Of a DNA stretch of 64,000 nucleotides, positions 30,750-60,448 are shown in pieces. Source of the DNA: Hippopus hippopus (lineage: Eukaryota; Mollusca; Bivalvia; Cardiida; Cardiidae); contig OX328096.1 of assembly GCA_946811185.2 (NCBI GenBank), positions 64,874,845 through 64,938,844 on the forward strand, given 5' to 3'. Each line of letters begins with the position of its first letter. Position 1 is the stretch's first letter. Both the position numbers and the translations under genes were made by a program. The notes under the pieces were generated by a model that saw only the letters and a list, made by a program, of their open reading frames with translations, had not been told where the DNA came from and ran no database searches.

Positions 30750-31975
30750 AGCTCTCACAAGGAAAACAATCTTTTTTCCCTACAAAAATTAAAAATATAT
30801 GGTTGAGAAAAGAAAAGAAATCATACGGCTTTTAAAAATTACATTTAATAGTTCAATAATTTCATTCAATGCACATATAATAACATTCGTAACAAGCATC
30901 CTTCAAAGACCATAATACAGACAGAAGCAGAAACTTGTCCAAGTAATCTACCTATATGTAAGGGAAACAGAGTAGGATGAACCTTTACACTATGTACAAG
31001 CAACAGAAATAATGGAACATACATTCAGCCATATAAAGTAGTAAGACAGTCTTTTAGAGAATATCCTATCTAAAATCACCCATTCTCAATCTTTTATACC
31101 AAGACTGCAAAACAAATATACAAACAGATGGAAGACAAGGCTTAAAATAAACTCAAAATGTCAAACTCTTTCAAGAATCATCAATACACAAATCATAGGT
31201 GTGTACTTGAAATTATTCAACAAAAGGTTTCATAAATATTAAATAGAAAAAAATATATTCAGCCAAGTCTATTTGTTACTTATCAGCAAAACAGAGGCTA
31301 GCTTTAAACCTACCACAAAATGATACAGTTGACATGTAGGAAAATGCATAATTATACATATGAGCCATGCTTTGGTAATAGCTTGTTTAATTCATCTCCA
31401 TAATGCGTTATAACAAGCAAGTCATCATATAATTATGAATTCACGAAATCCATTTTGTGCAACAAGTCTGAATCATGACATAAACTGGTCCTTTTACATA
31501 CAGCATACTGACTGATAGCAAAAAGTTTCGACAAAGGTCAGCAAGCAGCCTCACCTTGCTTGATGCTTTTTTGCAGATACATTAATCCCCATTTTCTCAC
31601 AGCATGGCTCATATGAAGCGAAAAAAAAACAACGTTTTTCTTGAAAAGTATGTGAAACATTACAGAAGGAGCAGTTCCTTGCAACAACCAATTGCTCAAT
31701 TGTCCCTCAATGTGTTCAAAACCTACATATTGCAGGGGCTTACAAACTTGTGTTTGTTGTATTTGGTTCAGTATCATTTCTAGAGAATATGAAGATAAGT
31801 GATCAATACTTCACCCTATCCAAACTCCTTCTTTACTATATCTTGGACATCACTCAATCAGTAATGTCCATGCTATTTAATTTTGCCAGCACAAGTACTG
31901 ATAATCTCTAACAGAGCATGCCAAGAAGTCCGGCATGAACATCATTGACAGAATAAGTATACATGCTATAAGCTA
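30750..31975. other. Intergenic, no gene seen
   Basis: AT-rich sequence without recognised repeats, exons or RNA genes. Confidence 0.4.
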
Positions 31976-31984
31976 AAGTTACAA

Positions 31985-32211
31985 CTTTTTACCAAACAAC
32001 AATTTTTTTACTTGTCCAAATTGAAAGCATTTGCAGACCAAAAAAAAAAAAATGTGACTCAAAAACTGAAACTTGCTTACGGAAGGGTAGAAAACAATGT
32101 GGCACAATGAGAAAATGTTGGTTGTAAGCATTTTTTTTCTTTTTCCACAATGTTTTCAAAAGCCCCCTTCCTATAGGTTGTAAAAACTTGGGATCGTGTT
32201 GTAAAAAGTTG
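31985..32211. mobile_element. TTAA hairpin MITE
   Basis: Ends CTTTTTACCAAACAAC and GATCGTGTTGTAAAAAG lie between TACAA and TTGAC (decayed TTAA). The core is diverged (GTGGCACAATGAGAAAATG). Confidence 0.6.
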
Positions 32212-32250
32212 ACAAAGATTTTGGTCAAATTATAGAACTTTATTTGTAAC

Positions 32251-32276
32251 ACCCCCCCCCCCCCAAAAAAAAAAAA
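32251..32276 (+). repeat. C-run/A-run homopolymer switch
   Basis: About 14 C followed by about 12 A, in the same order as at 16596 and 24925. Confidence 0.85.
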
Positions 32277-32341
32277 GTCTTACTGTAGCTGTAAGAACCT
32301 TATAGATACTGGACCTTGATGTTTGAACTGGGAAATGCTAG

Positions 32342-32592
32342 TTTGTTTGTATCTATTGGAGTTTAACACCGTTTTAACAGCTGAGGTCATATCACAGCGG
32401 TAAGTGCACCTACACATGTGTTTCCTGGCTTTCTCACACGAGTACTGACACAACTTTCTTTCCAACTGGCTACTTTTCTCACATACATCAGAAAAATCGC
32501 CATAAAGAAAGTTTGCCTTAAACGGGTATCGAACTTGTAACCACCATGTCACAAGTCAGAGACTCAAACCACTGAGCTACCTAGCCCGGCCA
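32342..32592 (-). mobile_element. tRNA-derived SINE (family S2)
   Basis: Minus strand: head GGTAGCTCAGTGGTTTGAGT (A box TAGCTCAGTGG), B box AAGTTCGATACCCG, body, then a 3' domain GCTGTGATATGACC...TGTTAAAACGGTGTTAAAC. An exact 11-bp target duplication GGAAATGCTAG lies at 32331-32341 and 32593-32603. The 3' domain recurs in the SINE at 46088-46549 and resembles conserved mollusc SINE tails (from memory, not checked). Confidence 0.88.
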
Positions 32593-32887
32593 GGAAATGC
32601 TAGCACCCAATGCTTTTAAGTTAATTTACAAGCATGACCCTCGTATGCATTTGGATGCATTGGATACTAATAATATTGGAAAATAATTGCAAAAAATACA
32701 AAATTGATGTTAGTCTGGTTATCAGTTCAAGTAGAAGATGTATCTTTGAAGTACTTAAGCACTCAAACTTACAATAACAATCCGTTAGGTACATGATGCT
32801 GACGAAAATCTTTCTTTCATCTCAAACACACACAAAAATTTATCACAAAATCATCATCATTTTACACAGTAAACATAGTTCTCTTAA

Positions 32888-33096
32888 CTCTTAGCCAAAG
32901 GACAAAATTTTGGACTTGTCCGAATTGCCAACAAATAAAATGCCACTACAATGATTGACTTTGCTTTTGAAAAGATAGAAAACATTGTGGGATAAGGAGA
33001 AAATGCTGGTTACCAGCATTTCCTCCTGTTCTCACAAGGATTTTAAAAAGGCCTCTTTCCAAGGGTCGCCAAAACTCAAGATTGTGTGGTAAAGGG
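32888..33096. mobile_element. TTAA hairpin MITE
   Basis: Follows TTAA (32884-32887) and ends TGTGTGGTAAAGGG before TAAA. The core pairs GGATAAGGAGAAAATGCTGG with CCAGCATTTCCTCCTGTTC. Confidence 0.75.
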
Positions 33097-33144
33097 TAAA
33101 TCATGTTCATTTTTTGCAAAGAGCAGGTTAAGGTTCTTTTCCAG

Positions 33145-33194
33145 CCGTGCAGATCAAGATCAGACTACACAGACATGCAGTCTGATTTGGATCT
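33145..33194. repeat. Palindromic GATCAGAC family copy
   Basis: GCAGATCAAGATCAGACTAC pairs with GCAGTCTGATTTGGATCTG around ACAGACAT. Confidence 0.75.
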
Positions 33195-33325
33195 GGCCAT
33201 AATAGAACCAATTTTACATATCTAGAACCAAGCTATAGACCCAATAATTGGTATTACATGTATATCTATATAAACATCAGAAGTATACTTAAATATTCTG
33301 ATCGATTATGACTATTTCATATTAA

Positions 33326-33545
33326 CTCTTTACCACACAATCCCAACTTCTAACAATCCTGGCGAAGAAGGCTTTTGAAAACACTATGGGAAAAGGAGAA
33401 AATGCTGGTAACCAGCATTTTCTCTTTTTCCCACAATGTTTTCAACCATATCAAAGACAGAAATCTTTTTTGTGCCACCATTCATTTGTTGTCTGCAAAT
33501 GCTTTCAATTTGGATAAGTCTAAAATTTTGCTGTGTGGGAAAGAG
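33326..33545. mobile_element. TTAA hairpin MITE, complete copy
   Basis: 220 bp, TTAA at 33322-33325 and 33546-33549, with ends CTCTTTACCACACAATCCC and TGTGTGGGAAAGAG. The core pairs GGGAAAAGGAGAAAATGCTG with CAGCATTTTCTCTTTTTCCC without spacer. A second, decayed copy follows at 33604-33812. Confidence 0.85.
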
Positions 33546-33603
33546 TTAAGGCCTCACTGTGCAGACTTTTTCTCTGATAACAAAAAATAGAAAAAGCAAG
33601 TGA

Positions 33604-33812
33604 AGCCTTTGCCAAACAATCCTGTGGCTTAACAATTGTGGAGAAGGCTTTTGGAAACAATGCTGGTAACCTGCATTTTCTCCTTTTGCCAGATTGTTTT
33701 CTTCCCATTCAATGCTAAATATCATCATTTGAGTCAACATAAATTTGTCATCTGCAAGCACTTTCAGTTTGAATGGGTCTTAAATCTTTTTGTTCAGTAC
33801 GGAGTTAACGGG
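33604..33812. mobile_element. TTAA hairpin MITE, half core
   Basis: Left arm GCCAAACAATCCTGTGGCTT and right arm GTCATCTGCAAGCACTTTCA are present; the left half of the hairpin is deleted to GGAAACAATGCTGG. Confidence 0.65.
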
Positions 33813-33844
33813 AAAAATAATGTAAGGAAAGTAGTGTGTATTTA

Positions 33845-35034
33845 AACAAGAGGGCAATGATGGCCCTGAAGTCGCTCACCTGAGCCTTTTGACCATACAT
33901 GATCCATTTTAAATCTCTTTCGAGATATTATGACAAACATTCTAACAAGCTTTCATAATCATTGGATTGAAAATTTGGCCTCTAGCTTGTACACAAGCTT
34001 TTTCTAGGCTCATCCAAGATGTCAACAAGACAAATATTTTGACCAAGTTTCATGAGTACTGAACTTAAATTGTGGCCTCTAGAGTATACAAAAGGTTTTT
34101 CTAAGATTTGACCTAGTGACCTAGTTTTCCATCCAACCTGAACCATTTTCGAACTCTTATGAGATATTATCGAGACAAAAATTCTGACCAAGTTCCATGA
34201 GTATTGGACAAACAATATGGCCTCTAGAGCGTACACAAGTTATTTCAAAGATTGGTTCCCCTGACCTAGTTATTGACCCATCGTGATTGATTTTCAAACT
34301 CATCCAAGATGTTAAAAAGAAAAACATTCTAACCAAGTATCGTAAGTATTGGACTGAAAATGTGTCCTCTAGAGCGTACTCAAGTTATTTCAAAGATTGG
34401 TAGCCGTGACCTAGTTTTTGACCTGACATGACCCATTTTAAAACTCCTCCGAGATAACATCAAGACAAGCATTCTGACAAACTTTCATGACTCAGAATGT
34501 GGCCTTTAGAGGGTACACAAGGTTTTCCTAAGATTTGACCTACTGACCTAATTTTTGACCCAACATGACCCATTTTCAAACTAGTCCGAGATTTTATCAA
34601 GACAAACATTCTAATCAGGTTTCAAGAGTATCACACTGAAAATGTGGCCTCCAGAGCTTACACAAGGTTTTTCTAAGATTTGACCCAGTGACCTAGTTTT
34701 AGACCCAACATGACCCATTTTCAAACTCGTCCGAGATATCATCAAGACAAACATTCTGACCAAGTTTCAAGAGTTTTAGACTGAAAATGTGGCCTTTAGC
34801 GCGTACACAAGGTTTTTCTAAGATTTGACCTAGTGACCTAGTTTTTGACCTGATATGACCCATTTTCAAACTCTTCAGAGATATCATCAATGCAAACATT
34901 CTGACCTAGTTTCATGAATAACAGACTGAAAATGTGGCCTCTAGAGGATACACAAAGTAGAAGTTGACGACGGACGACAGACACAGCACGATCACAAAAG
35001 CTCACCTTGAGCACTTTGTGCTCAGGTGAGCTAA
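33845..35034 (+). repeat. F1 Helitron-like element, both ends present
   Basis: The 5' end is AACAAGAGGGCAATGATGGC then CCTGAAGTCGCTCACCTGAGC. About eight monomers follow, with sharpest similarity toward the right. The tail is GACGACGGACGACAGACAC, CACGATCACAAAAGCTCACC, hairpin GAGCACTTTGTGCTC, GGTGAGCTAA. The 5' GCTCACCTGAGC and 3' GCTCAGGTGAGC are exact reverse complements. Helitron/Helentron-type structure is inference; no Rep or helicase gene is in the window. Confidence 0.85.
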
Positions 35035-35149
35035 AAAAAGAACAAGTAATTGCTCGATACAAGCTGTTTCAGGCCATCTAGTACAGAGGTATAAAAGCAA
35101 TATCTTATACTGATCAAATGTAGCTCATATAATGGGCTAAATCTTAGAA

Positions 35150-35640
35150 AGGGAAGAAAACACACTGGTAAGAGGAGCAAAAACAGTTTCTTACAATGTT
35201 TTCAAACACAGTCTGCCTTGGGATTCTAACAATACAAAAAAGTTTGGTAGATCTTATAATCCACTTTCAACAATTCCACAGTTTGTAAGTGATAAAATGG
35301 TTCACATTTTCTAAAACAAAGAAATACTAGATACTGAAGAATGAATGCAAATGTACACAATTTCTCGTACCCACTGAATACAATGGTTCTTTCAACAGAT
35401 TATATTTTTCCATATCATTCCTATTAAGCCTTATCTTTTACATAAACTTTTTACCAGGACTTGTCCGTTTTAAAAGCATTTGCATATGACAAAGTTAATG
35501 AGGGTCAACAGGCAGAGTTTGTTTTTGATTATAAATGATTGTGTGAAAAGAAAATATTGTTGACCTGCATTTTTTTTTCCCTACAATGTTTTCCAAGGCT
35601 CCTTTGGCCATAAAATCATAAAAACTTTTGGCAAAGCATC
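35150..35640. repeat. Decayed TTAA MITE remnants
   Basis: Two poor copies: one around 35150-35225 (GGGAAGAAAACACACTGG) and one 35445-35640 (TTTTTACCAGGACTTGTCCG, GCATTTGCATATGAC, AAACTTTTGGCAAAGC). Confidence 0.45.
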
Positions 35641-35689
35641 ATAGGCATATCAACCACTGAGTAAAGAATTTCAGTGGTCCATCCAAATA

Positions 35690-36684
35690 CAGGTTGGCCA
35701 TGATGGCCGTGTATCACTCCACTGCCTAATAAATACAAACTATATGTACCAAACATTACTCTTCTATGCCAAATGGTGTTGAATAATACGACTTTTAAAA
35801 GTTTTCTCTATAAAAGCCCATGCGAAAGTTGTGACCCCCCCCCCCCCCACTACATAATAATGGTCTAAGCTGTATGGTAATAAACACATGAGAATCCCGT
35901 TGTGGGGCCAATTTCGATCCCAGGGCTGTAATTTGAACAATCTTGGCAGAGGTACACTAGGTAAAAGCTACATGCCAAATTTGGTAGCTCTATCTGTAAT
36001 GGTTAGGAATGAGAAGTTTTTTAGAGTTTTCACAATGTAAGCCCATGTAAAACCTGTGACTGCCAGGGCTGGGATAAATTTTGACCCCAGGGCTAAAATT
36101 TGAACAGTCTTCATAGAAATCCACTAGCTAAAGCTACATGCCAATTTTAGTAGCCCTAGCAACTATAGCTAGGAACAAAAGATTTTCTAAGTTTTCATCT
36201 AAAAAACCCATGTAAAACATGTCATCCCTGGGGCAGGTCCAATTTTCACCCCAGGGCTAGAATTTGAAGAATCTTGGTCGAAGCCCATCAGGTGAAGCTA
36301 CATGCCAAATTTGGTAGCTCTAGCCCTTATGGATGGGAACAAGAAGGTTTGTAAAGTTTTCACCATAAAATCCCATGTAAAGCTTGTGACCATCTTGGCC
36401 AGAGCCAATTTTGATCCCAGGGCAATAATTTAAAGAGTGTTGGTAGAGGTCCATTGATGAAGCAACATGCCAAATTTGATAGCCCTTATGGTTTCAGACA
36501 AGAAAATTTTCAAAGACTTTTATTTCTTTTTCATTTTCTTCTTTGAAGGTTATTCAAAATTGAATGTGAAGTTTCAGAGATAAAGATGTTTGAAATAAAT
36601 GATAATGCATGAATGCACTGATGGACACACAGATGGACACAGGGTCATGACATAAGCTCACTTGCCTTTGGCCCGTGGAGCTAA
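35690..36684 (+). repeat. F2 Helitron-like element, both ends present
   Basis: The 5' end is TTGGCCATGATGGCCGTG then ATCACTCCACTGCC. About five monomers follow at intervals of 166, 164 and 165 bp (measured between CATGCCAA anchors at 35971, 36137, 36301 and 36466). The tail GACATAAGCTCACTTGCCTT ends in hairpin GCCTTTGGC, CGTGGAGCTAA. A C run interrupts the first monomer at about 35836. Confidence 0.8.
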
Positions 36685-36959
36685 AAAATACTCAACAATA
36701 TAAAACACACCAAAAAATTTAAAAAAATCTTGTTTTTTGATGTTGTTGATCATGTACCCCTTTGGCTCATATTCTATACTAATTTGTTAGTACATAACAA
36801 CCATTTCAGTCCTATCACTGCAACAGCATACTTATCTATGCTTTAAAGCTCATCTACCTGTAATACAGCTAAGGAAAAAGACTTGCTCGTATGCAATTTC
36901 ATCATGATTGGCATGGAGGGGACCAAACTCTGTGTTACCAATTACACGGCTAATGTCTT

Positions 36960-37832
36960 CATAAAATTACAAATTTTTAGACCAGTCCAAATTGAAAGCA
37001 TTTATAGATGACAAGTAAAATGTGGCTAAAATGATGCAATTCATCTCTGAAAGGGTACAAGACATTGTGGGAAAAAGAGAAATGACTGGTTCCAGCTTTT
37101 CAGTCTTTTCCATGGGAAAAGTTTGTTCAGAAAAGGTGAGATATTACCTGGCCATCAAACCCCTTCATTTTGAGGGTTTTATGGAAAGGAATCTATGAAC
37201 ATTTAGGTTACGGTTGTGCAAAATTATCAAAAACTGACATAAAACATGACAACTTTGTTCACATATATAAAGAAACAGAACAAGAGGTTTACAAACTAAG
37301 AAAAAGCTTAACTTTAAATTATCCATTAAAATATTCCACAGCGAAGACAAGAAGATAATTACCTGTACTATAAGTCAGTCTATTTCTCAGTATTTTGGCA
37401 TACCCTTTTTTCAAGAGAGATCTAAAATTGTGAACTTCCAATAGTTGTTTTGTGCCATCTTGGATATAGAGTAAATATTTTACCTGGATATCTCTAAACC
37501 CCCCCCCCCTCCCCTCCCAAATAGAGAGTGAAATAGAATGAAGACATGAAGTGGAATTTACGGTTCTTCTCTCTCTTGAGGAAGGCATACCTAAACATTG
37601 AGAAACATAGTAACCAATTATAGTTATTCCACTTTATACACTGCCAAATTAACAGTCGTAAAGGGCCATGCATGAGGCCAGTGGAGCTACAAATCCTTGC
37701 AACACGTATTATTTAATTTTCTTACCATGTTTCCCACCTTTTCAACGGACCCATCATTGATCCAATTTAATCTCTGCAAACACTTTCAATATGGTCAAGT
37801 CTAAATTTTATTTGTTTGGTAAAAAGTTTATG
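36960..37832. other. Decayed TTAA MITE pieces and short unassigned DNA
   Basis: MITE arms occur at 36960-37120 (AGACCAGTCCAAATTGAAAG ... GACATTGTGGGAAAAAGAG) and 37735-37832 (TCTGCAAACACTTTCAATAT). A lone F2-like 3' end (GGCCAGTGGAGCTAC) is at 37673-37692. A C-rich run (CCCCCCCCCCTCCCCTCCC) lies near 37500. No exon seen. Confidence 0.45.
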
Positions 37833-37960
37833 TAATCTATTCACATTATACAAATTAGCCAATGGGAAAACAAAGAAAATCACCTCATTATTCTAGGCAT
37901 GACAAAAAGTATATTCTCAACCACTTTTGCTGCTGTGTGCCATATTGGTAGCTTTTGTGG

Positions 37961-38018
37961 ACTGCATAGATCAAGATCAGTATGCGCAGAATATGCAGAT
38001 TGATCTTGATATACAGTC
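37961..38018. repeat. Palindromic GATCAGAC family copy
   Basis: ACTGCATAGATCAAGATCAG pairs with GATTGATCTTGATATACAGT around a GCGC-containing centre. Confidence 0.65.
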
Positions 38019-38639
38019 TTTTAGTCTATTACTTATTTTAACCTAAGATTACACAGTTTCTTTATTCGCAATGTTACTCAGCTTTGGCCTTTGAAAAATG
38101 TGTGTAGATTTACTGGGCAGCAATAGAGTTAAAAACAACAAACAAACAGAAAACTTATGAGTTGTACTGGGTAATATTTAACTCAAAAAAGAAAAGTCCA
38201 ATTCCTCTTTTCTGCTATAAAGGGGCCTATTCAGTTTTTCATTCCATCAATCAAAATGTCTTGCCAAACACCAATACATACCACTGGATATCTTTTCTTT
38301 ACAGTTGCCGATTTCGAAAAATCCATGACATTTCATACAAACAATATTACATGAACCCACAGTACACGATTTGTGTTATTGAAATTAGCACAGAGCTTTG
38401 TAAAATTCTGACACCTGATCTAGAAATTCCTTAAGAGGCCACACAGCCCATTAGGAAAATACCATTGAAAGTGTTCTAATTCTTACTTTTGTCATTCTTC
38501 TTTAATGGTGGTTTGCCAGCTATGGCCTTACTTAATTCCGAGATGAATAATTTTTGAAGTTTGGTGAGATTATAAAAATCTGAATAACCCCCTTTAAAAT
38601 GTTCAGTCTGTCCATGTTTAGTCTGACTGAAGATACTGT

Positions 38640-56649
<18,010 letters not shown>

Positions 56650-56960
56650 TCATTGAAAAAGAAAACCAAAGAACAATAAATCCCTAGAGCTGGCTGGTCT
56701 TCACTAACATTCAACCTGCCAATTTCAGCACAATATCTTCCATAAATGCCTAATTATGTGTCTGCCCAGTCTTCAGGAGAAAGTGTGACATCAGGCTCCC
56801 AATTCTAGAAACAATGCTGTAATGAAATTCTTGATGCAGTTGATTACACAAACATCGAAGCATATAACATGAAGGAGAAAAGACGTACAAGATCTGACCC
56901 AGGTTGGCATTTGAGATAAAATTTATGAAAGAGTCTAGAAATTACATGTATGTTATAAAG

Positions 56961-57179
56961 CCTTTACCACACAGTCCCAAATTTTAATGACCCTTTAGAA
57001 AAGGCTTTTGAAAACATTGTGGGAAAAGGAGAAAATGCTGGTAACCAGCATTTTCTCCTTTTCCCACAATATTTTCTTCCCTTTCACAGACAAATTTTAA
57101 TATTTCGAGTAACAGTTCATTTGCTATCTGCAAAAGATTCAATATAGACAAGTCTATGAATTCGTTGTCTGGTAAAGAG
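56961..57179. mobile_element. TTAA hairpin MITE with intact core
   Basis: Ends CCTTTACCACACAGTCCC and TGTCTGGTAAAGAG before TTAG. The core from AAAACATTGTGGGAAAAGG to CCTTTTCCCACAATATTTT is a perfect inverted repeat over more than 30 bases per arm except for one change. Confidence 0.82.
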
Positions 57180-57289
57180 TTAGCCTTTAACCTGTAACTT
57201 AATGAAATGAAACTTTCAAGCTGACAGAAAAAACCCAAACTTTGCTATTTCAAAAGTATTTTTGAAGGAAAAAAAAAATATCCTTATCC

Positions 57290-57440
57290 CGCAATGTAGG
57301 TCCAAGATAAGACTACACATTCTATTTCAAAGGTATTTTTTAGAAAAAAAAAAAATCCTTATCAGGCAGTGTAGATCCAAGATCAGATGGTAAGTTCTAT
57401 GCAGTCTGATCTCGATCTGCACTGTTCACAAAAGGTCATG
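57290..57440. repeat. GATCAGAC family copy with local duplication
   Basis: TCCTTATC(CCG/AGG)CA(A/G)TGTAG(G/A)TCCAAGAT occurs twice about 66 bp apart. The second leads into GATCAGATGGTAAGTTCTAT, GCAGTCTGATCTCGATCTGC. Confidence 0.6.
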
Positions 57441-57604
57441 GAATCATCTCTGGCAGCCTAAGGGTTAAGATAGCCTATGGCAAGCTTAATAACATTTTTG
57501 GTTGACAAATTTAATTCCAGTTTACCTCAAAAGACAACAAAAGTCAGATTCTTCTTTTCACATAACTAAATTTCAAGAATTACAGAAATAAATAATGTGT
57601 TAAC

Positions 57605-57793
57605 TCTGTACCACATGACAAAATTTTAGACTAGTCCAGATTGAAATCATTTGTAGATGACAAAATGAATATGACTCAAATATCAAAATATGCTCTTGAA
57701 AGGACAGAAAACATTGAGAGAAAAGGAAAAAAATGCTGGTTATCACCACATTCTCCTTTTTCAACATTTTCAAATGGCTTCTGTGGTAAAGAG
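57605..57793. mobile_element. TTAA hairpin MITE, short copy
   Basis: 189 bp, TTAA at 57601-57604 and 57794-57797. Left end CTCTGTACCACATGAC; the right arm is reduced to GGCTTCTGTGGTAAAGAG. Confidence 0.78.
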
Positions 57794-57799
57794 TTAAAA

Positions 57800-59095
57800 C
57801 ACAGACCTTCATGTACATGTGTACTGAAATCTACATGCAACCTATTCAATTCTTTGACAGGTGTGTACATCATAGCTGAAAAATAGTTCTAAAGTATGTA
57901 TCATGTAATATTGTCAATATGAAATTTAGTTGAATTTCTTAAATTCACTGACTTCATTGGACAGTAAATTCATTGATTTTCAATTTCCAAACAGTATATT
58001 ATGAGGTAAACACAAAATCAGATTCTATCTTATCACCACATGAAAAAGGAAAGAAGAAAGACCCTTAATAGGACGGGAGTCAGGTGTCAACAAGTAAACA
58101 GGTATTGTACTGTGTGCAAAAGGTGTAAAATTAATGACAATTATAATTATGATAATCTGATCAACGATCCTGAATCCATCAATAAAGATATGCGTAATTT
58201 TTTTTCAAGCTACATGGTTATGTTTGAAGCCCTGATTTTGCAGTCTAATTTTTCAGCAGCGCAAGTTACTATGACATTTTCAAAAACGCTTGCACAGTCA
58301 TGACGAATACTGTTGGACCGTCGGACATTAAGTCAAAATAATTGTAAGACCGTCTAAAATATCCGTACCATCGACCTGACTGTCCAACATTTCCAGGAAC
58401 TTAAAAAATTACTGTTGCACAGTCTTAAACAAAACACAGCATTTTTTTTTTTTGGGCATAGCTAAATGCACTGGTTTCTGACCTACTTTTTTGTACTGAT
58501 AACAAATGAATAGATAGAAATTTGTGATTGGTTAAAAAATGCAGAAATGTTTATTCTGAGGGCCTCTGCCTAGCTGCCAGCAGATTTACGCCGTCTGTCT
58601 TTTTTAAAGATACTCATTGTTTACAACAAAAAGGAGAAATTACACACACTTTGCCAGGCCCCAGATATTATGCTGAACAATCAAGTGTACAATATCTTAT
58701 TGCCAACCAGTCATGAAATGTAGGAGAAGTTGGTCACCGCCCCTAATGTCTATAGTCACGCCTTGATTCTGCATTATATGGTGCGTATCCTGTCACTGAA
58801 TCTATCACTAGTGATGTGTATTTAGCAACTGTTTACTATCATTATGAGAGAGAACTTTCTGGAAGAAACAATAGCATAACTAGATATAATTGTCCCAAAG
58901 TAAGAAACATAATTGTGTCACATTGTCAAATTAACGAATAAAAAAGAAAAAAAAAAATTTCACTATAAGAACTGCAATTAAAATGCATTAATTTTGAATG
59001 CATTTTATTCAACTGTATTTAAATTGTCGTCACCAGAATTTTGGTAACAGAAATGAAGAAAAAAGAATGAAGAGTCAAAATATTTACCGGTATTA
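57800..59095. other. Upstream intron or flank of GRB2-like gene, unassigned
   Basis: I looked here for N-terminal SH3 exons (ALYDF-like, NWYKAE-like or FIPKNY-like codons on the minus strand) and found none. No recognised repeat. Confidence 0.4.
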
Positions 59096-59097
59096 AA

Positions 59098-59447
59098 TAA
59101 CTGTGGGATATTGAGAAAATGCTAGTATCCAGTATTTTCTCCTTTTCCCACCAAGTTTTCTAACCTAAGACCGAAATCATTATTTCAGTTACCATGTAAA
59201 TTGCTGTCTGCAAATGCTTTCAATTTGGACAAGATTAAAATTAAATTTTAGACTTGTCCAATTTGAAAGCATTTGCAGACAACAATATAAATGTGACTGA
59301 AACATTGAAGTTTCTTTTGGGAAGGGCAGAAAACATTGCAGGAAAAGGAGAAAATAGTGGTTAACAGCATTTTCTCTTTTTCCCATAATGTTTCAGAATG
59401 CTTCTCTCTCCGGGTGGCTTAAAGTCCTGATTGTGTGGTAGAGAGTA
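59098..59447. mobile_element. Two overlapping TTAA MITE copies
   Basis: 59098-59250 has a core (AGTATTTTCTCCTTTTCCCA) and a right arm (GTCTGCAAATGCTTTCAATT). The second copy begins TTTAGACTTGTCCAATTTG, has the core GGAAAAGGAGAAAATAGTGG and ends TGTGTGGTAGAGAG. The facing arms form a 50-bp inverted repeat (GCAAATGCTTTCAATTTGGA / TCCAATTTGAAAGCATTTGC). Confidence 0.7.
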
Positions 59448-59697
59448 AATGGTGAGGTGGTGATTGCATTGAATAGATTCAGGTGCATCTTTTCTGGCTA
59501 AAAGCCAGAGTGTATAAACCAAGAATGCCAAATTCAGAGCCTTGAAATTGTTACCTTTTCTCCAAGAATGGACCTGGAAGAGGGGTAACATTCACCAAAG
59601 ATTGGTTTAACAGAATGAAGTTTGTTGAAATGATCTGTATCCGACTAGGATTTCCAAACATATTGGATGAAAGGCAGTGCAGACGTAGATGTAATAA

Positions 59698-59916
59698 GGC
59701 CTAACAAAAAAATATCTGTGTTTAGGGTTTCGGTCCGAGTTGCTGTAGGTAGGGTAGGTAGCGATTTTTTTTCCCAGAAACTTTTTACATGGACCATGTA
59801 CCGAAATCACACCGGACAGATTTTTTTTTTCAATTGTAGCGTAAAAAATTTAGGGTCATTAGCATTTTCTAGGTAGCGTCAGGAAAAACTAAACACAGGT
59901 ATTTTCTTGATAGGCC
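59698..59916. mobile_element. 219-bp Harbinger-like MITE, second copy
   Basis: Same length and layout as the copy at 23299-23517 (GGTTTCGGTCCGAG, CCATGTACCGAAATCACACC, CGTAAAAA), with TAA at 59695-59697 and 59917-59919 as target duplication. Confidence 0.87.
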
Positions 59917-59919
59917 TAA

Positions 59920-60448
59920 ATGTCCAGAAAATACCCGAAAACGTACGAAAAAATGAGACTTAACGTTTATCGTATGTCCAAAAATTCATACCCGGACGGA
60001 TAGAGTAGTCAGTTTAGAGTCATAAAGTCAAGGGTTTAAACATCTGGCATCAGTAGGTTATGCAACAATAGACTCCGATACCTGTCGTATTATGGCACAC
60101 GTTTAACCATCTTGCATTATCAGATATTTCAAATCTAATCTCCTTGACAACCAATTACAGTGACAGAAAAGGGGTGTAAACTGATTATGCTAATTAGTTA
60201 ACTGTATACCAATTGAAAAAAAAAAAAGAACAATGACCTACCTTTTGTGATAGCCTTTGTCAATTATTTTCAAACTCGTGAGACGAAAAAGTCTAGTGCT
60301 CAGTTTCCTTTCCAAAACCACCTTTTTTAAACTGGGGTTTTGCAATACTGTACTAGATCTACCACAGAAAATGATGATTTTCATGTCTTTCTGTGTATGT
60401 TAAAACACACAGACAAATCTTTTCAAAGAAAAATCGTCATTGAAAAAA
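59920..60448. other. Unassigned
   Basis: No exon or recognised repeat between the MITE and the next F1 element. Confidence 0.35.

Noticed and set aside
59361..59591. Possible N-terminal SH3 exon of the GRB2-like gene
   Set aside because: The translation has no ALYDF, NWY or FIPxNY motif; part of it is TTAA MITE sequence.
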